This document shows positions 1 through 5,324 of a stretch of 6,420 bases of DNA, piece after piece. The notes below the pieces were generated by a model. It was not told the origin of the DNA. It saw only the letters and a program-made list of their open reading frames with translations, and made no database searches. A program made the translations under genes and the position numbers. Origin of the DNA: Propionibacteriaceae bacterium (GTDB lineage: Bacteria > Actinomycetota > Actinomycetes > Propionibacteriales > Propionibacteriaceae). The stretch covers positions 1 through 6,420 of the forward strand of contig DAIESZ010000149.1 in assembly GCA_027346035.1 (NCBI GenBank). The letters are read 5' to 3'. Position 1 is the stretch's first letter. Each line of letters opens with the position of its first letter.

Positions 1-2779
1 GCTCGCCGACGAGGCCGCCGGCAAGTACTCACCCGCATGGTTCGACGGGCGGCTGCTGTTCAGCTCCGATCTCGAGGCGAGCCTCGATCGGCACCCCGAC
101 GGACAGGCGCAGCTGTGCAGCGTCGACGCCGACGGCGGCGACCTGCGGGTGCACACCCGGCACACGTCGGCCGAGGGTTTCGTGCGCAATCCCACCACCG
201 ACGGGCGCACCATCGTCTACCACGCGCACGGAATCCTGCATGCCCTCGACGCGCTCGACGCGGCCCCGCGGCGGATCGAGATCGACCTGCCCGTCGGAGC
301 ACCGGCGCGTGAAGCGATCTCCGCCCATCACAATCTCGATCGCATCGTCTCCGACCATGGGGCCGACGCCTCGCTCATCGGCTGGCGGGGCGCCAGCTAT
401 CTGCTCACCCACCGTGCCGGCCCGGCCCGTGCACTGTCGGCGCTGCCGGGCGTGCGCACCCGCGAACCCGACCTGCTCGGGCGCACCGGGCTGGGCGTCT
501 GGGCCACCGACGCCGAGGGTGACGATTGCCTCGAGATCGCGTCCCTCACCGGAGAGGGTGACCCGCGGCGGATCGCCGGCGGCGCGATCGGCCGGGTGCT
601 GCACCTGCGCAGCAACCCGGACGGGACGCACGTCGCGGTCGCCTCCCACGACGGCACCGTATGGGTCGGCGACGTGTCCGACGGCACCGGCACGGTCGCC
701 GGGCACTCGGTCAACGGTGAGGCGTCGGGTCTGGCCTGGTCACCCGACGGGCGCTACCTCGTGTGGCGCAACGCCGGCCCCGGGTCGATCGAGGGTCTGG
801 TCGGCAATCTCGTGTGCTTCGACACGACAACACCCGAACTGCCGGCGATCGAGCTCACCTCCGGTCGGTTCAACGATGCCGACCCTGTGTTCACCGCCGA
901 CGGGCGGTTCCTCGTGTTCCTCAGCCAGCGCACCTTCGACCCCCACTACGACGAGGTCGGGTTCGACCTCGCGTTCGGCGAGTCGGTGCGACCATGGCTG
1001 GTGCCCCTGCGGGCCGACGAGCCGGCGCCCTTCGGACCGTCGGCCGACGGCTGGCCGATCTCCGAGCGCAGCCACGAGAAGTCCGACGACCACGATCCCG
1101 CACCGGACGCCGGATCGTCGAGCGCCAGTGCGGGATCCACCGACGACGGCGAGAGCAGGGCCGGGCACGAGGCGGAGTCGGTGGTGCCGACCGTGATCAT
1201 CGATCCCGACGGTTTCGAGGAGCGACTCGTGCCGTTCCCCGTGCCGAGCGGCGACTACACCGATCTCGACGTGTGCGAGGGCGGCGTCGTGTGGCTGCAC
1301 CGGCACGAGCCGCACGGGGTGCTCGGCACGTGGCGTGCTGGGGCCGAAGGCGACGAGCCGGCGTCCCAGATCGAACGCTTCGGGTTCGACACCCGCAAGG
1401 TCGACGTCATCGTGCAACGGGCCGACGGGTTCGCGGTGAGCGGCGACGGCAAGCAACTCGTGGTGCGGTCGAAGGAGGAGCTGCTCGTGGTGCCATCCGG
1501 GCACAGCGTCGAGGACGACGACCCGGCACGGGTGAGTGTCGACCTCACCCGACTGCGCCGGCAGGTGTCACCGCGCGACGAGTTCCGGCAGATGTTCGAC
1601 GAGAACGCCCGGCTGATGCGCGATCATTACTGGCGCGCCGACATGGACGGCGTCGACTGGCAGGCGGTCGCCGAGAGGTACCGCCCCCTCGTCGAATGCC
1701 TGCACACCCACGACGACCTCGTCGACCTGCTGTCGGAGGTGGTCGGCGAACTCAACACGTCGCACGCCTACGTCGTCGCGCCCGCCGACGCCGCCGAGGT
1801 GGCGGAACGCGTGGGACTGCTTGGCGCCGATCTCGAACCCTGCGACGAGGGTGCGCGCATCGTCCGGATCCTGCCGGGTGAGTCGAGCGATCCAGCCGCG
1901 CGTTCGCCGCTCCGAGCCGCCGGGGTGGCAGCCCGCGCGGGCGACATCGTCGCCGCGGTCAACGGTGAATCCGTCGCAGATGCCGAGCACCTCGGCGAAC
2001 TGCTCCAGGGCACTGCCGGGCACATCGTCGAGTTGAGCCTGCTCCGGGACGGTGCCGTCCGGCGCGTGGCCGTCGTGCCCCTCGCAGAGGAGGAGACGAT
2101 CCGCTATCACGATTGGGTGGCGCGAAACGCCGAATATGTGCGGCTGAAGAGCGACGGGCGGGTCGGATACGTGCATGTGCCCGACATGATGGGCCTGGGC
2201 TGGGCCCAACTCCATCGGATGCTCGACGCCGCAAGTCGCTGCGAGGCCGTGGTCGTTGATGTGCGCTACAACCGGGGCGGTCACACATCGCAGCTGGTCA
2301 TCGAGCGGTTGGGTCGGCGGGTCATCGGATGGGACATGGCCCGGCACTACGCCTCGCCGCTGACCTACCCCTTCCAGGCCATGCGCGGGCCGGTGGTGCT
2401 CGTGGCCAACCGGTTCTCCGGATCCGACGGCGACATCGTCAACGCGGCGGCCCAGGCAATCGGCCTCGGCCCGGTTGTCGGCGAGCGCACGTGGGGTGGG
2501 GTGATCGGCATCGACGGCCGCTTCGACCTCGTCGACGGTACCGAGGTCACCCAGCCCCGCTACGCCACCTGGATGCCCGGCTACGGCTACGGGCTCGAGA
2601 ACCACGGCGTCGACCCCGACATCGAGGTGGTGCCCGACCCACAGCAGTGGCACGACATGCTGGGCGGCCCCGTGTGCGACGTGCAGCTCGACCGGGCGAT
2701 CGAACAGGTGCTCACAGACCTGCGCGAGCACCCGGCCGCGACGCCGCCCGACCTGCCCGCCCCCCGGGTCAGGGGCTGA
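1..2779 (+). CDS. Tricorn protease homolog (S41-type), N-terminus off the left edge
   Basis: Large self-compartmentalising cytoplasmic serine protease that, in the known family, trims oligopeptides released by the proteasome or similar proteases. The frame is open from base 2, giving 925 residues (numbered here from base 2). Archaeal Tricorn has about 1070, so roughly 150 are missing. Residues 1 to about 350 carry propeller-like repeats (SPDGRYLVW, FTADGRFLVF) and the family phrase around RTFDPHYDEVGFD. An acidic, Ser-rich linker (354-393) interrupts the propeller region. The C1 helical domain starts near 521, PDZ spans about 610-694, and the C2 catalytic domain runs to the end. Catalytic residues by motif are Ser587-His588 (NTSHAYV), nucleophile Ser808 (SGSDGD) and Glu866 (ENHGVDPD). 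Their spacing (221 and 58) matches Ser745/His746, Ser965 and Glu1023 of Thermoplasma Tricorn almost exactly. Asp778 (GWDMAR) lies near the place of Tricorn Asp936, which selects basic P1 residues; that match is less certain. The enzyme should be active. GTG at 149 is internal, not the start. Confidence 0.95.
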   Translation, partial: LADEAAGKYSPAWFDGRLLFSSDLEASLDRHPDGQAQLCSVDADGGDLRVHTRHTSAEGFVRNPTTDGRTIVYHAHGILHALDALDAAPRRIEIDLPVGAPAREAISAHHNLDRIVSDHGADASLIGWRGASYLLTHRAGPARALSALPGVRTREPDLLGRTGLGVWATDAEGDDCLEIASLTGEGDPRRIAGGAIGRVLHLRSNPDGTHVAVASHDGTVWVGDVSDGTGTVAGHSVNGEASGLAWSPDGRYLVWRNAGPGSIEGLVGNLVCFDTTTPELPAIELTSGRFNDADPVFTADGRFLVFLSQRTFDPHYDEVGFDLAFGESVRPWLVPLRADEPAPFGPSADGWPISERSHEKSDDHDPAPDAGSSSASAGSTDDGESRAGHEAESVVPTVIIDPDGFEERLVPFPVPSGDYTDLDVCEGGVVWLHRHEPHGVLGTWRAGAEGDEPASQIERFGFDTRKVDVIVQRADGFAVSGDGKQLVVRSKEELLVVPSGHSVEDDDPARVSVDLTRLRRQVSPRDEFRQMFDENARLMRDHYWRADMDGVDWQAVAERYRPLVECLHTHDDLVDLLSEVVGELNTSHAYVVAPADAAEVAERVGLLGADLEPCDEGARIVRILPGESSDPAARSPLRAAGVAARAGDIVAAVNGESVADAEHLGELLQGTAGHIVELSLLRDGAVRRVAVVPLAEEETIRYHDWVARNAEYVRLKSDGRVGYVHVPDMMGLGWAQLHRMLDAASRCEAVVVDVRYNRGGHTSQLVIERLGRRVIGWDMARHYASPLTYPFQAMRGPVVLVANRFSGSDGDIVNAAAQAIGLGPVVGERTWGGVIGIDGRFDLVDGTEVTQPRYATWMPGYGYGLENHGVDPDIEVVPDPQQWHDMLGGPVCDVQLDRAIEQVLTDLREHPAATPPDLPAPRVRG

Positions 2780-2783
2780 GCCA
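2771..2783 (+). promoter_or_regulatory. Ribosome-binding site of the PfkB kinase gene
   Basis: AGGGG at 2771-2775 sits eight bases before the ATG at 2784. It lies inside the last sense codons of the Tricorn gene, just before its TGA (2777-2779). The four-base gap between stop and start leaves no room for a separate promoter, so translation of the kinase is probably coupled to that of Tricorn on one mRNA. This is a sequence match only. Confidence 0.55.
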
Positions 2784-3773
2784 ATGCCGCACCACCCCGG
2801 CGTCCCGGTCGTCTGCGTGGGACTCGCGACGCTCGACGTCGTACAGCGGATCGACGGACCGCTGGTGCGCGGCGTCAAGGCCGTCTCCTCTGGGGTCGAG
2901 TTGGCCGCGGGCGGCCCGGCCGCGAATGCCGCCGTGGCGTGCACGGCCCTCGGCGTCCCCGCGGCGCTGGTGACGGCGATCGGGTCGGGCGCGCCGTCGA
3001 CGGTCGTGCGCGACGATTTGGCTCGCCAGGGGGTGTTGATCGGCGACTGCGCCGATCACGCCTGGCAGGTGCCCTTGGCGTCGGTGCTCGTCGAGGTCGA
3101 CGGCACCCGCACCGTCGTGTCCCCGGGGGCCCGGGCGAGCGACGTCCGGCCGACGCGGGAGGCGCTGGCCCTGCTCGGATCCGCGGCGGTGGTCCTGCTC
3201 GACGGTCATCACCCGGGGCTGGCCGCGGCAGCGCTGGCCGGAAGTGCCCTCGTCGTGCTCGATGCGGGCAGCCCGAAGCCGCACGTCGAGGCGTGGCTGC
3301 CGCGGGTCGACGTGCTGGCGGCGTCAGCCGACTACGCCGACGGGCTCGGCCTCAGCCCGGCGGAGGTCATCGACCGCGGGCTGCGAGCCGGCTGCCGTGC
3401 GGTGGTGGTCACCCAGGGAGCGGGCGACGTGCTGTGGGCCGACCAACACGGGCACGGACGCCTTGCCCCTCCGCAGGTCGAGGCCGTCGACACCAACGGC
3501 GCCGGCGACGCGTTCCACGGTGCGCTCGTTGCCGGGCTGGCCCGGGGCGAGGGATTGCCGACCGCGATCGCGCGCGCGGTCGAAGTGGCGTCGTTGCGCG
3601 TATCTGTCACGGGGGCGCGGCGCTGGATGACCGGGCTCAGCCAACCCGCGGGAGCGGGCTGCCACAGGCACCCGCCGAGCGCGCCGAGCATCCCCGCCTC
3701 CGGCACCCCCCGCAGTGCGACGCCGAGCGGCGTCCGCGAGATTGGTTTACCGGGCGGTCAAGTCAGTCGGTAA
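2784..3773 (+). CDS. PfkB/ribokinase-family carbohydrate kinase
   Basis: Cytoplasmic ATP-dependent kinase of the ribokinase/PfkB superfamily, which phosphorylates a hydroxyl of a sugar, nucleoside or similar small molecule. Of 329 residues, the N-terminal strand VVCVGLATLDVV (9-20) opens the Rossmann-like fold. GGPAANAAVA (43-52) matches the first PfkB signature. DTNGAGDAFHGAL (236-248) is the second signature, with the GAGD anion hole and catalytic base Asp242. VVVTQGAGDVLW (207-218) is the usual strand and turn before it. The substrate cannot be read from sequence; ribokinase-, sulfofructose-kinase- and adenosine-kinase-like roles all stay open. The fold should end near residue 285 (GARRWMTGL). 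The last 45 residues are a Pro/Gly/Ser-rich tail with no family counterpart that I recognise, ending at a TAA that overlaps the next promoter. It follows the Tricorn gene by four bases, implying one operon. Confidence 0.9.
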   Translation: MPHHPGVPVVCVGLATLDVVQRIDGPLVRGVKAVSSGVELAAGGPAANAAVACTALGVPAALVTAIGSGAPSTVVRDDLARQGVLIGDCADHAWQVPLASVLVEVDGTRTVVSPGARASDVRPTREALALLGSAAVVLLDGHHPGLAAAALAGSALVVLDAGSPKPHVEAWLPRVDVLAASADYADGLGLSPAEVIDRGLRAGCRAVVVTQGAGDVLWADQHGHGRLAPPQVEAVDTNGAGDAFHGALVAGLARGEGLPTAIARAVEVASLRVSVTGARRWMTGLSQPAGAGCHRHPPSAPSIPASGTPRSATPSGVREIGLPGGQVSR

Positions 3774-3783
3774 CATGCTCCGG
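3746..3783 (+). promoter_or_regulatory. Putative promoter for a leaderless MFS mRNA
   Basis: The hexamer TAACAT (3771-3776) fits the actinobacterial -10 consensus TANNNT. It is followed by six bases and then the GTG start codon at 3783, which places the transcription start on or next to that codon. TTTACC (3746-3751) could be a weak -35 at a long 19-base spacing; actinobacterial promoters often lack a clear one. No purine-rich Shine-Dalgarno sequence lies in the 20 bases before the GTG, which supports leaderless translation. The first three bases of the -10 are the TAA stop of the kinase gene. The local AT-richer patch (ATTGGTTTAC, 3741-3750) stands out from its surroundings. Not proven. Confidence 0.5.
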
Positions 3784-5009
3784 TGGCCCCATCCAGCGAC
3801 ACCCCCCGGGAACGCGTCGTGCGCGCCCGCACGGCCGATCTGCTCGTCTTCGGCATGGACGGGTTCGCGCTCGCCTCATGGATGTCCCGGGTGCCTGACG
3901 TCAAGGACGCCCTGGCTCTCACTCCTGGCCGGCTCGGTCTGCTCATGTTGTCGATCTCGGTCGGCTCGCTCATCGGCCTGCCTGTCGCGGGCCGGGTCGC
4001 CCACCGGTTCGGTGCGGCGGGTGCGGTTCGGCTGGGATCGGTGCTCGCGATGCCCGGGCTCATGCTCGCCGCACTGGCGGTCTATCTCGACATCTCGCCG
4101 TGGCTGCTGGTGCCCGGGCTCCTGCTCGTCGGTCTCGGCAACGGGGTGTGGGACGTGTCCCAGAACCTTGAGGGGACGGTCGTCGAGCAGTCATTGGGGC
4201 GCGCGATCATGCCGTGGTTCCACGCCGCGTTCAGCGGTGGCACCGTGTTCGCGGCGCTCATCGGAGCCCTCCTGGTGCACCTGCACGTGGCCCTGTGGCT
4301 GCATCTCGGCGTCGTGTCGATCATCACCCTGGCGGTCGTGTGGTGGGGGACCGGCCAGTTCCTTCCCGCCTACGAGGAGGCGGGGGGCGACCAGGCCGCG
4401 GTGCGTCCGGTGACCCGTTCGGCCTGGTTGGAGCCGCGGACCCTGCTGATCGGACTCGTGGTGCTGGCCGCCGCGTTCGCCGAGGGGACGGCGAACGACT
4501 GGTTGGCGATCGCGTTCGTCGAGGGACACAACCTCGCGAAATCGCTTGGCGTCGTCGCCTTGGCGGTGTTCCTCACGTTCATGACCGCCGGGCGGATCCT
4601 CGGCACCGGCCTGCTCAACCGCTACGGACGCGTGCCGGTCCTGCGCATCCTGTTCGGCGCGGCGCTCATCGGTTGCGTGCTGGTCGTGTTCGGCGGGTCG
4701 GCCGTGGCCTTCGTGGGTGCGGCGATCTGGGGGATGGGCGCGAGCCTCGGATTCCCGGTCGGCATGTCCGCGGCGTCCGACGACCCGGCGCGCGCCCATG
4801 CCCGGCTTAGTGTCGTCGCGACGATCGGCTACACCGCGTTCCTGGCGGGCCCACCGTTACTAGGGTTCCTGGGTGACCACGTCGGCGTCCTGCGGGCGTT
4901 GCTGGTTGTCGGTGTCGTGTCGATCCTGGCGCTGCTGGTGATCCCAGCGGCCCGACCGTTGCCGACCGGCTATGCCGAGGTTCGGATCGAGCCGGTACCG
5001 GCCGACTGA
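3783..5009 (+). CDS. MFS transporter, YbjJ/MosC-like
   Basis: Inner-membrane major facilitator superfamily transporter of 408 residues, the usual length for 12 transmembrane helices. Residues 1-18 are a charged cytoplasmic start and helix 1 begins near 19. WMSRVPDVKDALALTPGRLG (33-52) is the family-typical stretch after helix 1, as in YbjJ and MosC. GRVAHRFGAAGAVR (70-83) is the loop 2-3 MFS signature with conserved Gly, Arg and Phe. A polar central loop (about 195-220) separates the two six-helix bundles. The second half starts with helix 7 and AEGTANDW (233-240), also typical of this group, and repeats a loop 2-3-like GR...LNRYGRVPVLR (270-288). Substrate is unknown: YbjJ is poorly characterised and MosC is linked to rhizopine, so efflux of a small polar compound is only a guess. 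GTG at 3783 is chosen because it is the first in-frame start after the upstream stop and supplies a complete helix 1. Confidence 0.88.
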   Translation: MAPSSDTPRERVVRARTADLLVFGMDGFALASWMSRVPDVKDALALTPGRLGLLMLSISVGSLIGLPVAGRVAHRFGAAGAVRLGSVLAMPGLMLAALAVYLDISPWLLVPGLLLVGLGNGVWDVSQNLEGTVVEQSLGRAIMPWFHAAFSGGTVFAALIGALLVHLHVALWLHLGVVSIITLAVVWWGTGQFLPAYEEAGGDQAAVRPVTRSAWLEPRTLLIGLVVLAAAFAEGTANDWLAIAFVEGHNLAKSLGVVALAVFLTFMTAGRILGTGLLNRYGRVPVLRILFGAALIGCVLVVFGGSAVAFVGAAIWGMGASLGFPVGMSAASDDPARAHARLSVVATIGYTAFLAGPPLLGFLGDHVGVLRALLVVGVVSILALLVIPAARPLPTGYAEVRIEPVPAD

Positions 5010-5016
5010 CCGACCG

Positions 5017-5054
5017 CCCACCGGCCGAGGACCCACCGGCCGAGGACCCACCGG
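5017..5054. repeat. 15-nt direct tandem repeat, 2.5 copies
   Basis: The unit CCCACCGGCCGAGGA occurs exactly at 5017-5031 and 5032-5046, followed by a partial copy CCCACCGG at 5047-5054. The inner 9-mer ACCGGCCGA also appears at 4997-5005, within the last codons of the MFS gene, so the repeat family reaches across the stop codon. The period is a multiple of three. In the frame of base 5012 it reads PPAED repeated. Replication slippage is the simplest origin. Confidence 0.85.
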
Positions 5055-5121
5055 GAGCAACAGCGTCGACCGCGCCGTCCGACGTCGGGCGCTTCGTCGA
5101 CGTCCGGGACTCGGTCGGCGC

Positions 5122-5207
5122 ACGAGTTGACCGGCGGCGTACGAGTTGACCGGCGGCGTACGAGTTGACCGGCGGCGTACGAGTTGACCGGCGGCGTACG
5201 AGTTGAC
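5122..5207. repeat. 19-nt direct tandem repeat, about 4.5 copies
   Basis: Four identical copies of ACGAGTTGACCGGCGGCGT start at 5122, 5141, 5160 and 5179. A fifth truncated copy, ACGAGTTGAC, starts at 5198. The bases before the first copy (TCGGCGC, 5115-5121) resemble the end of a unit, so a degenerate copy may precede it. The period is not a multiple of three and each unit contains a TGA, so the array stops every plus-strand frame. It lies between two convergent genes, where a promoter role is unlikely. Perfect identity of the copies suggests recent expansion or active homogenisation. Confidence 0.92.
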
Positions 5208-5255
5208 GCTGGAGATGACCAGGTCGTACGCCGGAGGGGACGGGTCGTACGCCGC
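5191..5255. repeat. Inverted repeats pairing the 19-nt array with two reversed core copies
   Basis: GCGGCGTACGA in the last repeat (5191-5201) is perfectly complementary in inverted orientation to TCGTACGCCGC at 5245-5255. Ten of those bases also pair with TCGTACGCCG at 5224-5233. The nearer pairing leaves a 22-base loop that contains its own small stem, CTGG (5209-5212) with CCAG (5219-5222) around AGATGA. The two reversed copies are 21 bases apart. RNA from either strand could fold here, which fits a role in ending or protecting the converging transcripts. No T-tract follows. Confidence 0.6.
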
Positions 5256-5266
5256 ACGGCGGCCCC

Positions 5267-5308
5267 TCGTTGTCGGGTCGCGCCGCGGGCCCGTCGTTGT
5301 CGGGTCGC
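5267..5308. repeat. 15-nt direct repeat pair with 27-nt spacing
   Basis: TCGTTGTCGGGTCGC occurs exactly at 5267-5281 and 5294-5308. Between and after the copies lie GC-only palindromes (CGGGCCCG, GCCGCGGC). The pair sits just past the valS stop codon, so on the minus strand it is in the 3' untranslated region of valS. Function unknown. Confidence 0.8.
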
Positions 5309-5324
5309 CGCGGCGCGATGCGGC

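Larger units (their letters stand above)
5010..5324. other. Convergent intergenic region filled with short repeats
   Basis: About 315 bases separate the converging MFS and valS genes. No gene with family resemblance is visible on either strand. The left part (5012-5149) has one plus-strand frame with coding-like composition and no start codon that I trust. The rest is short direct and inverted repeats, listed separately. CCGACGTCGG (5079-5088) is a perfect 10-base palindrome flanked by GCGC on both sides. GCCGC/GCGGC (5251-5255 and 5259-5263) forms a small stem. No T-run follows any stem on either strand, so a classic intrinsic terminator is absent, although transcription of both genes must end here. 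Confidence 0.7.

Noticed and set aside
149..151. GTG as start of the Tricorn gene
   Set aside because: The same frame is open back to base 2 and encodes propeller-like sequence (for example GRLLFSSDLEASLDRHPDGQ), so the gene begins outside the window.
1568..2944. Long minus-strand open frame (458 codons)
   Set aside because: It lies antisense to the Tricorn catalytic domain and the start of the kinase and shows no family motif. Long antisense frames are expected in GC-rich coding DNA.
3775..3777. ATG at 3775 as start of the MFS gene
   Set aside because: It is in a different frame from the transporter; the only in-frame start between the upstream stop and helix 1 with good placement is GTG at 3783.
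5007..5009. Recoded TGA (selenocysteine or read-through) at the end of the MFS gene
   Set aside because: The same frame is not the coding-like one downstream, and no SECIS-like structure is evident; a normal stop is simpler.
5127..5145. TTGACC in each 19-nt repeat as promoter -35 elements
   Set aside because: No -10 box lies at a workable distance, and both flanking genes point towards this region.
5122..5207. CRISPR array
   Set aside because: Units are 19 nt and directly abutting, with no unique spacers and no cas gene nearby.
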